Source: Macrolepiota albuminosa (Eukaryota; Basidiomycota; Agaricomycetes; Agaricales; Agaricaceae). From it: DNA of 64,000 bases. Positions within the stretch are counted from its first letter, which is position 1. Every line of letters begins with the position of its first letter. Both the position numbers and the translations under genes were made by a program. The notes under the pieces are model-generated. The model did no database searches, had not been told where the DNA came from, and worked only from the letters and a program-made list of their open reading frames with translations. Positions 49,865-62,280 of the stretch are shown in pieces. The stretch lies in NCBI GenBank assembly GCA_027475525.1, contig JAMWFC010000054.1:2410468-2474467 (forward strand), read 5' to 3'.

Positions 49865-50314
49865 GTCCTCAGGAAGTCCATCTGCTGCATCTTCTGGGGA
49901 CCCTACTGACATATCACATTGAGGGATAGATGTCTGGTTGAGTATCTGCAAATGGCCAGAAACTCTTGGTCAGTCCTTGAATGACTGATTCGACAAAACA
50001 CTGATTTGGATGGGTTTGCAGCAAATCTTCAAAAACTGGTATGTTGATCGGAGTCACTATTTTGAATAGATGGGGGTGTTTCCATAGTGTTTGCTGAGAT
50101 CTTGGGTTATTTATTTCATATTCAGGGGGTTCAGGCAAAGGGTTTGCCGTTTCTGACCAGTTTGCCATTGTGAGTGCTAAGTTATTTTTTGATGAAAAAT
50201 AGCTAAAACAAAGGTATTTTGGCCTGAAGTCTTTGATTGCCTCACTTCTTGCTCTCCTCTGGATACTCATGCTTAGGATGCGGTCCTCCACACCATCTGC
50301 AGGTGTGACTCCAA
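49865..50314 (-). pseudogene. Retroelement reverse-transcriptase gene, fragment 2 (middle piece)
   Basis: Minus-strand remnant with EYEINNPRSQQTLWKHPHLF, HPNQCFVESVIQGL and FWPFADTQPDIYP. These conserved phrases precede the RT in a widespread mushroom retroelement family (tyrosine-recombinase or similar class; exact class not verified). It is bounded by the copia-2 3' LTR at 50315 and by copia-1 at 49864, and its zinc-finger end (HTCRWCGGPHPKHE) continues fragment 1. Confidence 0.65.
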
Positions 50315-50647
50315 TGTTAATTTTAGGGCCTAGATAATACATGAGTAAGTATGTGCACCTCAGTCTTCGTATATTCCACTGAGCATCCTACCTAGATAAT
50401 ACATGAGTAAGTACATGCACTAGATAGGTTATGAGTAAGGTAACGGTATAGTAAAGGTATGTGGTTACTCACCCTGAGTCTTCGTATATTTGACTGAGGG
50501 TGTATCTGTTGTAGGTAGGTATATATATATATATTCATGTCTAGGAATGAAGATAGTTAATAATATTGAGAATAGCATTTTATTTATCAACCCTCTCAGT
50601 CATCAAGCTTGACACTTATAGTGATCTCTAATCATCAGCGTCTAACA
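50315..50647 (-). repeat. Copia-2 3' LTR (333 bp)
   Basis: Matches 56783-57054, but carries an extra internal duplication of about 61 bp (TAGATAATACATGAGTAAGT repeated near 50331 and 50393), which accounts for the length difference. Confidence 0.85.
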
Positions 50648-50689
50648 CTTCTCCTCACTGTAAGTGCCATAAGCTGCTCCTTCTCATGC

Positions 50690-53600
50690 GGAACGTGACT
50701 CAAGATAGGCCCAGAATCTTTTGAAGTTGAGAAAACCGTGATAGAGGGAGGGGTTTCATGAACAGGTCTGCGATATTATCTCTTGGGTTTATATAGCGTA
50801 CAATGAGCTCTTTTGATGCTACATGCTCCCATAGAAAGTGATATTTGATATCGACATGTTTCACATAGGTGTGTAACATCAGATCTTCAGATAGATTTAT
50901 TGCTGCGTTATTATTGCACATAATGGCTGTTGCACCATCGGTCAGGTAGCCAATTGCACAAAGGAGAGTCCATAGCCACACACATTCCTGCGTGGCCTCA
51001 AAGGCAGCCATATATTTGGCTTTGCATGACAATGCTGCTATCATTTTCTGCTTCTGCAAGGCCCACAATATGATTCCTGATCCCAGGGACTACGCATATC
51101 CTCCAACACTATGTCATGTGTCCAAACAATTGGCCCAGTCCAAATCTGTAAATCTTGTGAGAGAAATTGGAGATGGGCCTCCCAAGCAGAGTCTTATATC
51201 TCTTGTGCCTTTCAAGTAATGAATTACATGTACAGCTGTGTTTCAGTGAGTGACTGAATAAGAGTCAAAGTACTGACTGAGTTGTTGGACAGCATATTGA
51301 ATGTCTGGCCTGGAGGATATCGCAAGCCAGATCAAGCCCCCAACCAGCTGTCGATAGGGTATTTTTGCAATGTTGTCTCATTCTTTCTGTGTCAACTTGG
51401 AGTAATCAGTTTTCTTCAGTTTTAGACCTGGTTCCATTAGTAGTGAAAGCAGGTTTGCATCCTTCTGCCCATACTGTAAGATCAACCAATCGACAATGGG
51501 CCCTTGTGAAAGGTATACTGCCTTGTTTTTCCTATCCCATTCTATTGTGATCCCGACAATTTGTCTCGGTGTGTCCAAGTCCAAGATGGTCCAGACTTCT
51601 TTCAGTTGTGTATTAAAGTGTTTGTTTGCATGTTTTGTACTCGTAATTGATAGAAAATCATCCACATGGACAGCCGCAATGACAACTCCATGATCAGATT
51701 TCCTGTAATATATACAGAATTCACAGGCCAATCTTGTAAACCCCCATCATTCCACCATGTTTTTGTTCAAGGTATGGTTCCAAATCCTTCCTGCCTGCTT
51801 CATCTCATAGAGTCCCCTTTCTAACTTACAGACATGGTCCTCCTTGCCTGGTTCCTTGAAGTCTCATGGTTGTTCCATGTATATAGTCTCCTCTTCTGGT
51901 AGTACACCATATAAAAATGCTGTTTTTATGTCAATCTGCATGGCATCCCAATCCTGTGTTGCTGCAAGGTGCAGCAAGATCCTCCACAATTCCGTGCATG
52001 CAGTTGGTGAGGTTGTTTTTGTGTATTCTTGCCCATATACCTGATTGAATCCCTGTAAGACATGTCAAACTTTGAACCATACAACATCGCCTTTCTCATT
52101 GCGCTTGAGTGCGAATACTGGTCGACCTCAATATATTTGGTGGTCTGTAGATACCTCATGCCTAGGAATCAGTTGGTATACTCCCATGTCCTTCAAGGAC
52201 TTGAGTTTGTCTTCATAGGCTAACCTCCATTTTTTAGCGTCAGGAGAATCTTGCACTTGTTTCCATGTCTTCGGTACTTCTGGATCAACATCTTTGGTAT
52301 TTATGCTTAAATTGTCCTCTGTTGTATTGAGCATTGCTAATATGTGGTCCAAGTCTGCATCTTCACCCTAGATTGCTGGTGGAACTTGAGGGTTTTGATC
52401 ATTGTGGCGATATAGTTCTTCAATTGCACGCCAACGGTCAGCTTTAGCCTCATAAATTTTATCTGCTGACTTCCTTGATTCTCTTACAGCACGTTCCACC
52501 AGTGTTTCTTGTACGTCATCTGGTCTGCTTCTGGCTGTTGGTACTGGGATCCATGCTGATTGTCAAGGTCAATCTAGGATATGTTCGACTGGTTGAACCT
52601 GAACCTCAGGGAGATCTTGGGAAACTGGGTCTGCAGGCATCTCTAATGAGGCATCGTTAGGTCCCACTTCAATATTCCTGTTTGGTATGTTGTCTTCCTC
52701 GTTGTCAGGAATTATGTATGGTTGATCCCTTGCCCTTCTTGTAATGGTATCAACAGTTGGGGTGTCCTCTTGATGTAAGGTTGATGTAGGTACATGTAGA
52801 TTGGTTGCAGCGTCATCTGGAACCAAAGATGGCATTGTCATGCTAGTTGCAGGAGGATCATCATGATGCTTGATGAACTTGACATGGTATGTGCTGTATA
52901 CCCATCTTGTTGCCTTATCATAGCATCTGTATGCCTTTGATTTAGCATTGTAGCCTATCAACGTACATTTGATCGCTCTTTCATAGATCTTTGGATTGTG
53001 CTTGCCTAATATAAAGATGAATACTTGGCAATCTATCTTGCAAATGTAGAAATAGTTTGGTTTCTTGTTATACCATAGCTCATCTGGTGTGATGTCGTTT
53101 ACAGCTGATGTTCTTGTTTTTCTGTGTAGGTGAGTTGCTGTCAGATAGAATTCATCCCAGAGAAATGGTGGGCACTTTGCATATAGTCTCATGACTATAC
53201 TATTTCCCATGAGTGTCCTATGCATCCATTCTATGCATCCCAAGTGTGCTGATGTGTATATGGCTCCTCATTGTGTCATTATTCCCTGAGACTTGTACCA
53301 CTCTTCATTCTCTTTTGCTATGATCTCTGAATCATTTCCTGAGCAAAGTATGCCTACTTTTAGCCCTGTTTCAACTTGTTAAGCCAGGACCCATGCTTAA
53401 AGTTCTTTGAATGCATTGCTCTTTAATTTCAGAGGTATGGACCACGGTTTATTTGTGTAATTGTTGACAATATTCATGATGTAATTATTTCCAGTCCTCA
53501 ACATAATATCCTGCTTCCCTGTCAGATCCACCCACACTATCCCAAGTTTGCGTATTGCTTTGTGTCCAACACCTTCTTCTCTAACTTTTGAAACAGGTGT

Positions 53601-55460
53601 TCTAGTCTGTTTTCTAAGGATACATTCATTACACTTCGGTGGTTTTGTAGTAAAGGTGCATGGCATACCTTCAATCATGCCTCTCTTTGCCATCTCTATG
53701 ATAGTTTGGTAGTTGGCATGGCCCAAACATCAGTGCCACATAACAATATTAGGTGATGAGTGGATGCTAAAAGCAGATTTGGCATAGAGGTTGAGCGCAT
53801 ACAAGTTCTTTGTGGAAATCAGGGTTTCGCTCGCTACTAGTTCTTTCATCATTCTTTCAAATAGTGTTGTGCTTGTGTCGCTGAACATGATGAATATACC
53901 ATTCCTTTTTGCCATAGAGCTGACTGAAAGGAGTCTGACTGTAGCCTTGGGAACAAGGAGGATGTCATCAAGTACTAAATAGGAACCGTCAGTGAGGTGA
54001 AGGTTGATTTTTCCAATGGCAGTAGCAAAAATTGTAGATCTGCCTATGCCTTGAATTGATCTGTTTGGAATAGGCTTCAAAGAGGTAAATTTAGTGGCAT
54101 TTGGGGAGATATGCATGGTTGTGCCTGAGTCTAGGTAGAAGGGACATGTGTTGAGCTTTGTAGTGGTGCTGAACAGTGCAGTGTCGGCTGTAGTTCGTAA
54201 TGTGTGGCTTTTCCAGTCAACACCTGCCATTGACTCCTCCTCCAGCACAAGCCACACATTAATTTCGAGGCTCTCAGCATCTGCGAGGAGGTTGAAGGTC
54301 CCATTTGCTGCCAATTCTGCAAACTCTGCCTTCAGTGTCACATCTGATGTCTTACTTGTCTGACTGGCAAGGTATGCAGCAAGGGTGTTCACATCCCCTT
54401 CCACTGTAAATGCTGAGCTGCCAGCTGGCATAAAGGTAAGCTTTATGGTGGTCTTCTTTTTGTCATGATTGTCCTTTTTAGCTTTGTAATATGCCACACA
54501 AGCAGTCCTAGCCTCATCCAGTGTCTTTCCAGCCATACCACCTTCTTCCAGGATGCACCATGATTTGGTGTGTCCTGTATAGTTTGTGCGTCCTTTTGCC
54601 CTACACACATCACAGATCAGGTCATCCCTCTGAGCCATCAATTGGGCTGCCATTATAGCAGGGTGACTATCCTGGAGGCCTTTGTTGGCAGAATATAGAG
54701 TCTGCTCGTTTTTCAGGAATCGGCAAATTTTGTCCAGGCTATAAGGTCCCATTGCAGTTGCCGCTGCCAAATCTCTCGAAATGATTGATCATGCACTTGC
54801 ATATAGTGAGTTATCAGACAAGGAGGACAGTGCAGTGATAGATTGTAAGAGGTCTTTGGTCACCTCTCCTACATTGAATGCCTGGTTAATCTTCTCATAG
54901 ATTCGGTTGATCATTTTAGTGAGCAGCTCAGCTGAGGAACACTTTATGGTGAGCACCTCCTGCAGAAGGCAAACTTGTTGGACCGGTTCTGCTCCACCAT
55001 GCCTTGCCTGTAGGTAGTTCCACAAAGCCTTAGCATCGGCAGACTCATTAGCCAGGTTACGTTCTGATTCAGATAGTCCCAACATCAAAAAGGAGTGGGC
55101 AAGATGATTGTTTGACTGCCAATTATGGTGTGCTCTCAGCTCAAAGGACTTGTGGGGAAGATCAGAAGGATCAAAAACGTATTCATACAGGCCAGACATA
55201 GTGAGTTCAAGTTTTATGAACTTTGACCAGAGCATCCATTTGCCGTCATCTTTCACTAATAATTCCCCAGAATAGTGAATTGAAATCTTGATCTGCGAGA
55301 TCACAGGTGTAGTACCATCAACCTGTTGCATTTCCTGTGCTTTAGCATCTGTAATATCTGTAGCAGGGTTTCCTGGACTCTCAGTAGCTTCAACAGTCAG
55401 AGCCCTAGTGAAGATCAAGAGTAGAGATAGGATAGGGGTCACCAAGGATGATGTGTTGTA
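50690..55460 (-). pseudogene. Copia-2 gag-pol, degenerate
   Basis: Read leftwards. Gag (about 55445-54789) includes WMLWSKFIKLELTMSGLYEY and a QARHGG segment. Next come a zinc-knuckle-like CDVCRAKGRTNYTGHTKSWC, the protease PFYLDSGTTMHIS (about 54150), GAG-pre-integrase HANYQTIIEMAKRGMIEGMP with CNECILRKQTRTPV, and integrase pieces (VDLTGKQ, WVYSTYHVKFIKHHDD). RT follows near 52.35-51.38 kb (WRLAYEDKLKSLKDMGVYQL, VIAAVHVDDFLSI with VDD), then RNase H (AALSCKAKYMAAFEATQE) ending near 50700. Several stops and frameshifts separate these parts, so it is inactive. Order matches Ty1/copia. Confidence 0.87.
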
Positions 55461-55726
55461 GTACTTGGTAGAAGTATTACTTGATAGTTCTGGGGCTTGC
55501 TAGTGTAGAATATGACCTTGAATTCACACTGACTTTGATGACGAAAGGGATAATTATTATCTTGACTGCGTTTAATAATCTTGCAAAACGCTGAGGTTTT
55601 TGAGGAATTATAATATTGAATGAGAATAATAATATTCCCACAAGTCGAGGTTTCTTAACAAACTCCGGCCTAAGCGATTCACTCCCTGGGAATCACCGAG
55701 CCTTTGCCTATCAATTGCCTGTCTAT

Positions 55727-55880
55727 TCTCTACTAAACTTGGGCTATTTATACTGTTTTTCTGGTGCACAGACCACTATCTACATATGACTCTTTGTCGG
55801 AAATCTCTACTAAACTTGGGCTATTTATACTGTTTTTCTGGTGCACAGACCACTATCTACATATGACTCTTTGTCGGAAA
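55727..55880. repeat. 77-bp exact tandem duplication (assembly-type)
   Basis: Copies 55727-55803 and 55804-55880 are identical and adjacent. Confidence 0.9.
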
Positions 55881-56121
55881 TTCTCCCACTTCCAGAACGT
55901 ATTTGATAGTCCAATTTCCCTTTTGGGAGTCCTGTTTCAGTGCCACCCGTTCCACCATTCAACTTTTTGTTCCGCCATTCTTCCGGATGTTTCGGATTGC
56001 CACTTCCCCATTTGCTTGAGCTCCATTTAGCATGATCTCCTTCATAGATCCTTCTTTCCTCTTTTAGCGCCTCCCTGCATCCCCTACTTCTTTCCTTTTC
56101 CCCTCCTTGTTGTCAAATCGA

Positions 56122-56364
56122 ACATTGACTGATTTGACGATGAAATTGAGAATTATAATATTGAATGAATATAATAATTTCCCAATTTCATCCTATTCCG
56201 TCCATTGCCGAACATTGACTGATTTGATGATGAAATTGAGGAATTATAATATTGAATGAGAATAATAATTCCCCAATTCCATCCTATAACATTGACTGAT
56301 TTGATGATGAAATTGAGGAATTATAATATTGAATGAGAATAATAATTCCCCAATTCCATCCTAT
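56122..56364. repeat. Three-copy AACATTGACTGATTTGA repeat, last two copies exactly 77 bp
   Basis: The phrase starts at 56122, 56211 and 56288. The first copy is diverged and 89 bp long, so it is a real repeat. The second (56211-56287) and third (56288-56364) are identical and exactly 77 bp, like the assembly-type duplications. Confidence 0.85.
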
Positions 56365-56782
56365 TCCATCCACTCTGCCAGCTTCCATGCTTTTCCTCTC
56401 CATTACAGTGGTTAGACTATTGTTGAGCTGATAGTTTGAGCCGGTCCCTGCCTGTTGTTCTGTACTTCTCTGTGTATTTGTTGGGATATTTTTGGAGATA
56501 GATATTTGTTGAGACTGCTACCAGGAGGCTTACAGTTTTCAGCCTATAATTAAATGTTTATTTTGACTTCTGGTGCATGTTTTGTCCCTGACTGCTGGTA
56601 CAGCGTCGTATCAGTGTGTCCTCAGGTCTAGGGTAAAGCAATACGTGATATAATGCACTCGGTAATCAAAGAATAGAGTCAGGGCAGTCTGCCCACCAAT
56701 ATTGGGCACATGGTCTAAAGAAAAAAAACACAGGCCCTAGCAAGTCGTACTTCAGTGTACAGAGCAGCACTCTCCCATAACA

Positions 56783-57054
56783 TGTTAATTTTAGGGCCTA
56801 GATAACACACGAGTAAGTACATGCACCAGGTAGGTTATGAGTAAGGTAACAGTTAGTAAAAGTATGTGGTTACTCACCCTCAGTCTTCATATATTCAACT
56901 GAGGGTATATCTGTTGTAGGTAGGTATATATATATATATATTCATGTCTAGGGATGAAGGTAGTTAATAATATTGAGAATAACATTTTATCTATTGACCC
57001 TCTCAGTCATCAAGCTTGGCACTTATGGTGATCTCTAATCATCAGCGTCTAACA
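56783..57054 (-). repeat. Copia-2 5' LTR (272 bp)
   Basis: Shares the full length of the 3' LTR except for the 61-bp internal duplication. Contains an AT dinucleotide run (GTATATATATATATATAT) also seen in the other LTR. Confidence 0.83.
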
Positions 57055-57800
57055 TCTAATAACAATTTCCAGATTTAAAAGGACATTCTTTTGCAGAGTT
57101 CCAATGCCTGCACACAGCTGGTTTCCCTCTAGGTTCACAATTAGCTCAGCTTGTGCTGGTAGCAGAGATTTTTCAACCTCCATAATTGATTCCATCAACA
57201 TTGAGGGTTGAGTCTCTGAGGTCGAAGAACTTGTGTTGATTGATAAGCAATAATCTTGTACCTCCTCCAACTCTGGATCTGACCACTTTGTCATATGCAA
57301 TGACTTTCCCATGAGCACTCTCATGTTTTGCTGCAAATAAGTTGAGTATTTGGCAGATGTATGTTTGGAATTCTGAGTCTCTGTCAGGAAAAGTGAACTT
57401 GAGAGCTTTGGCATAAAGATTTGCTATGACAAGCCACTGCCCACTCATCTGGACCTTCTGAATTGGAGTGCTAACTCCAAAGATGATCTCACACTGTCTC
57501 TCAAAGAGTGCCCAAATATCTGACAGCACTATATATTGAGTCAAAACAAGCTGCCTCTCCACAGAAGAGCTTGTTCTATTCAGATGAAGGGAAGTCGGAG
57601 GATGCTGTTTGAGATGTGAAATTACTTTGCTTGACTTGACTGATGTTCTGCAGATACTGTCTGAGCAAGGCTTGGTTATGGGAGCATCTGGGGTCTCTAG
57701 CCTTTCAAGCAAGCTTTTCTTGTTCAAACCAGAGAAGTTTGCTCTTATCAATTCTTCAACGTTTGCTGTGGATAGGCTCATTGAGAGTCTTGATGTCAAT
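57055..57800 (-). pseudogene. Retroelement gene, fragment 1 (right piece)
   Basis: Minus-strand remnant with SDIWALFERQCEIIFGVSTP, FPDRDSEFQTYICQILNLFA, HGKVIAYDKVVRSRVGGGTR and a zinc-finger start CRHWNSAKECPFKSGNC. This is the N-terminal (Gag-like) part of the same retroelement family as the pieces at 50.3-49.9 and 32.3-32.2 kb. Frameshifts and a stop (TAG) inside the finger mark it as dead. Confidence 0.6.
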
Positions 57801-60000
57801 CTGTGCTGCATCCCAGCATTGGGTTGCAGCCAGGTGTTGTAAGACTCTCCATGATTCTATGCACACTATGAGCAAGGTGGTCCTAGTATAGTCACATCCA
57901 TAGATCTGTTCAAAACTTTTGAATATAAGTTGGACTTTGAAGTGTACTGCTCGTCCATTCTTATCTCTCTTGACCTTAAAGACCAGCCTACCTTTTCATA
58001 CTTTGTGACCTGGTGGGACTGGATCTCATGGGATTAGTTTGTATACTCCAATGTCTTTGAGTGACCTTAGCTCCTCTTTGTAGCCTTCTTCTCACTATTT
58101 CGCATCAGCCAATTCTTTTGTTTTGGCCCATGTGCATAGTTCATCACCAAGATCAATGGTATGTGAGTCTCCAAGTAATTATGCAACTGCTAGCAGATGT
58201 TCTATGTCTTCTATAGAAGCAAGGTTGGCTAGATCTGGGAGCATATTGTCATTGGCAGGACCTCCTTCTGGCATGGGTTCAGCCTGCTGATTGCCATCAT
58301 GTGCTGGTTGGGGTCAAATATCATTGTTTGTGGTTGTTCTTTGTTGGTTGTTGCATGCTTCTGTCTAGGATGTGTGCAGCCTGTCCCCTGCTGCTTGTGA
58401 GTCCAGGACAGCTTGTTCAGTGCACATAATCAGTGGGTGGTCAGGAGAGGCTTTTGGTGTGAGAATACAAGTATGATTAGATCAACATGGAACTGTCACT
58501 GCATTGTTGTCATGTTTCTGTAGTATGTCCAGGCAGTTCTCCAGTGGTACAGTCATCAGGTGTGTTGGTTCATCATTGTTATTTATGGAGAACAGTATGA
58601 CAGATGAGTTTCTGTAGATCTCATTAATTGTTGTCAGTTTGATTGTGTCACATTGATCAGGTCCTGTGACTGTGAGCACTAGTGCCTGCACATAATTGTT
58701 GGTGCTTTTTGTTGGTGTTGGAGATCTATCATGTTATTCCAGAAAGCGTACATAGTAGGATTCATAGATTTTCTTAGTGTGGGAATTGTAGCATCTGTAG
58801 CTCTTTGAGTTTGAGGCATAGCCTATAAGGATGCACTCAACTCCTTGCATGTTAAGTTTGGGATTGTGCTGGTATAGTATTAGCACACAAGCTCTGCAAC
58901 CAATTTTGCATATATATGAATAGTCTGGTGTGCAATTATACCATAGTTTGAATGGAATTTTATTGTTAAGTGACTTAAATGTTGTTTTTGCATGAAGGTG
59001 TGCTGCCATTAGGTAAAACTTATTCCATAGCATGTCAGGACATTTAGCAGCTAGCCTCATCATATGTGCTTTTCTTTGGAGCATTTGGTGCATTTGCTCT
59101 ACTTATCCTATGTGTTATAAGGTGTAGAGAGCACCATATTTGTATTTCATGCCTTTGGAGTTAAGCCAGCTTTCCACATAATAGTTTTTAAGCTCTCCAT
59201 CATGTCCAGTATGGTATATGCCAATCTTCTCTCCAGTTTCAAGTTCCCTGATCTTTTTCCATGCCTGTAGCACTGCAAACACATCTGCCTTCAATTTGAG
59301 TAGGATTGACCAAGACATGTTTGTGTAGTCATCAACTAGATCTATAATATATTTGTTGCCTGCATATGACTGCACATTCATAGGATCAGCCAAGTCTGTT
59401 CATACTACTTGTAACCTTCTAACTGCCTTGTGACTCTCCTCCTGCACTTTTGGATCAGATGTTTTTGTCTGTTTGTCAAGTATACAGACATCACATTTGG
59501 ATAGTGCGAGGGAAGAGGCAGACAGCATACTTGGGAGAAGGCTGTTTTGTGCCATGGTGGCAACAACTTGATAGTTGGCATGTGCTGTAGTTAAAGCATG
59601 TTCCAATAGAGTGTTTTGTAGTTCAATTGTATACAGCCATTGTCCTGGAATCAGTAGTCCAGCAGCCAATAAGGTTCTTCAGTCTTCATCTAAAATGGTA
59701 ATGCCTGTGCAGCTGAACATGATGAGAGCCTTCATGCCAGCAGTTAGCACCAAGATAGATATGAGTTGGACAGCAGATGTAGAGATATATACGTCATGAC
59801 CCACTGATGACACCAACTGTAGTTGGGTGCACTGGACATTACACAGTACAACACCATCTCCAGTGCCTGGCATGTGTAGTTGTGAGGAGTCCTGACAGAG
59901 TCCCGGTGTGCTTGAGCAAATATGATAAAACAGCATGCTAGACAATAGCACCTTGGATGCTACCTAGCAGATTGTGAGTGCCAAAGCTTAGGCAAAGATA
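57800..60000 (-). pseudogene. Copia-3 pol remnant
   Basis: Read leftwards: GAG-pre-integrase (LTTAHANYQVVATMAQ, CDVCILDKQTKTSDP), integrase (YIIDLVDDYTNMSWSI, YHTGHDGELKNYYVESW), post-integrase (LWNKFYLMAAHLHAKTTF, CILIGYASNSKSYRCYN) and the first part of RT, which stops at LAATQCWDAAQIDIKT. After that point unrelated retroelement sequence begins, so RT is truncated at the junction near 57800. Stops are frequent and CpG is almost absent. Confidence 0.75.
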
Positions 60001-61729
60001 TAGAAAAGAAGAAGAATGGTGCAACATGATGTGCCTGTAGTGTTGAGGCAGGACTGGTCTTGGGGGATCTTGGATGACTGTAGTTAACAAAGGAAAACCT
60101 CAGTGGTTAGGAACACTAATATGTATTGGATATTTCTATCTGTAGTTAACAAAGGAAACTACAGGTAATGAGTAACATATTAAGTGTGATACAAAAGATT
60201 GACTTACACCTCAGTGGGTAGGAACACTGAGGTGTGACATGTAATGAACGGAAAAAAACATATAATAACTGAATGAGGAAGTAGTCAACTGTTGTCCTCA
60301 ACATGTAGGTGGCACCATAAATGACAAAGATGATAAAGACAAAGCTAGCACCCAACTCAGTGACAAAGTCAGGACAAGCTAGTATGATTTGAATGCTGAG
60401 TGGAACTAGGTGCTCAAAGGGTTATGATTTGTTGTTATATACATGTAAAGTAGCTATCTTTTATATTATGCACTACTGTATTTCTAAGATGAGTTCATTC
60501 ATGGCACTACCAATTAGCACCTCTCTTTGTAGTCCCAGCTAACAGCAACCTGTCAACAGCAACTGGCAGCACATGAATGATGGTGATCAACAGCATTATA
60601 GCCCATTGGCCATAGCGACTCTAAAATGACTTAGAATTGTATGAGTCTGCTCATTTTTTAGTGTAATTCTGTTTGGCCAGGCTTTTCCAGAGTATGGTCA
60701 GAAAATCCTTGACAGATGCTATAAGTTCTAATGTCAGCACTAAACATTGTATCAATTCTTGATAGGTAAAAATGTTGGGTTAGAATATATCCTGTTCTGT
60801 CATTGTTAGTTCTTTAGACTTCTGATTGAGGTGCTTCATCAAATGGCAGTGTCTAATGCTAACCCCTTTTTGAAACTGATCAGGGTTTGGTCAGAGTCAC
60901 CTCTCTGCTGTTGTGCTAGTGCTGTAAGTCCTGGACCTCCTAAATCTTTTGGATAGTGTATGCTGAAGGACTAATAGTGGTAGTTGAGACTGATAAGTAG
61001 TAACACCTGTAGCAGAGCACCAAGGCCAGAGATGTCCTGTGTCTAAGAGGATTGCTAGAGTCTCCAGTATATCAAGTGTTGGTAGGCCTATAGTGCCCCT
61101 TGATGTGCTCAGCCTGAGTAGAAGCCCATCACTGACCCTCTTCAGATAGCACTCTAGCCTCCTAAGACACCAACACTCCCCAGATATCAGGACCACCAGC
61201 TAACTAGGCCCCCCATCCCAGCAAGTACTTAAACTGTAGCTAGCATCCCATTACATTAGTCTTGATATTGTCTAAACTTTTACCTTTTGTTTTTGTTTAT
61301 TACAATCAATGTATTTTCCCACTCTCAAAGTCTCCTGGTCTTAAGTCTTAGTTTCCTGGTCTTTATCTCAGTCTCTTGGTTTCTCCTCAGTATTACATTG
61401 CCCTCTACTCAGCTCTGTTCCCCTTTATTGACCCTCAGACCCCATCCACACCTCTCTTCCCCACTCCCACAAAAATCCAGTACTCTGTGCAAGCCCCAGA
61501 AGACCCCCACACCTCTCCAGAACTCCTGGAGCCTGCTCATTCCCCTCATTATAGGTTCAGGACTGTCCATAATGTCAAGTCTGCTTAGTAAGGACTTGCT
61601 CACCTGTGGAAGCCCCTGTAGTCAGTAGAACCTGATAGTATAAGACATTCTTGAGGTAGATTTCTGTTTGGTTCTGGACTTGTAAATATATTTGACCTAT
61701 GTCTATTGCCTGTATCAAGGTCTCCCCAA
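60001..61729. other. CpG-depleted old repeat DNA
   Basis: No coding frame is supported. The stretch is rich in TG and CA dinucleotides with almost no CG, as expected for decayed methylated repeats. Short duplicated phrases such as CTGTAGTTAACAAAGGAAA occur at 60078 and 60142. Confidence 0.55.
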
Positions 61730-62280
61730 CTCCTTTGATGGCTCAAGATGGGATAGATTGCAGTGTGACAAAATCTGCTGCACATGGGGATATATGAATG
61801 GTGGCCCCAGAGTCCATATAAAAAGGCTTTTCTGTGAGTAATATGAGCCTTGCATTGCTTAAGGGGTTTGCTGAGATAATGGTGGTGGTGGCCAGAATGG
61901 TCTCACAGTCATGCATGGCAGAAATTGAGTAAGTGTTCCAGTTAATTGTTGCTCATAGTTTTTTTTCATCAGTGGCTATGAAGCCTCTGTATTCAAAGAA
62001 GTCCATGCTGCTAGTAGTTATGCACCTGCAAATTCCATCAGTTTGGTGCTAGTCTCAAGTTGGATTTTCTGGAGGTTGTTGACATCAATAATGTAGGCCT
62101 GTCTATCAAGGCCTTTTACCACTATACCATTCTTAATATCGGTGGATCCTCCTCTTTGCTTTAACTTTCCTCCTTTTGCTCCTTCTCACACTGCTAGGTG
62201 TGCAGCCTTCGACTCTTCAATCATCTTGCCAGCCATACCTCCTCTGGTGTAGCATAGTACACTATGTGGCATTGGCCACA
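61730..62280 (-). pseudogene. Copia-4 fragment (zinc-knuckle/protease region)
   Basis: Read leftwards, RGGMAGKMIEESKAAHLAV (about 62240) corresponds to the EGGMAGKTLDEARTA segment of copia-2, and PFYMDSGATIHISPCAADFV (about 61800) is a copia protease motif. Only this part of the element is recognisable. Confidence 0.65.

Larger units (their letters stand above)
55461..56782. other. Long leader of copia-2 with AT-rich repeats
   Basis: No gene. The phrase GAGGAATTATAATATTGAAT recurs at about 55607, 56237 and 56314, with a variant near 56145, suggesting an inserted or amplified AT-rich element. Two 77-bp assembly-type duplications lie here (55727-55880 and 56211-56364). Confidence 0.6.
50315..57054 (-). 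mobile_element. Copia-2: Ty1/copia LTR retrotransposon, minus strand
   Basis: 3' LTR at 50315-50647 and 5' LTR at 56783-57054, both beginning TGTTAGACGCTGATG and ending CCCTAAAATTAACA on the minus strand. Target duplication TCCAA (50310-50314) versus TCTAA (57055-57059), one C-to-T difference. A polypurine stretch (GAGGAGAAG) precedes the 3' LTR. Gag-pol lies between, with many stops. The leader from 55.46 to 56.78 kb is unusually long and contains repeats. Confidence 0.85.

Noticed and set aside
56783..57054. Interpreting the LTR at 56783 as the 3' LTR of copia-3
   Set aside because: Its flank TCTAA pairs with TCCAA beside the LTR at 50315, and removing 50315-57054 rejoins a split zinc-finger motif, so both LTRs belong to copia-2.
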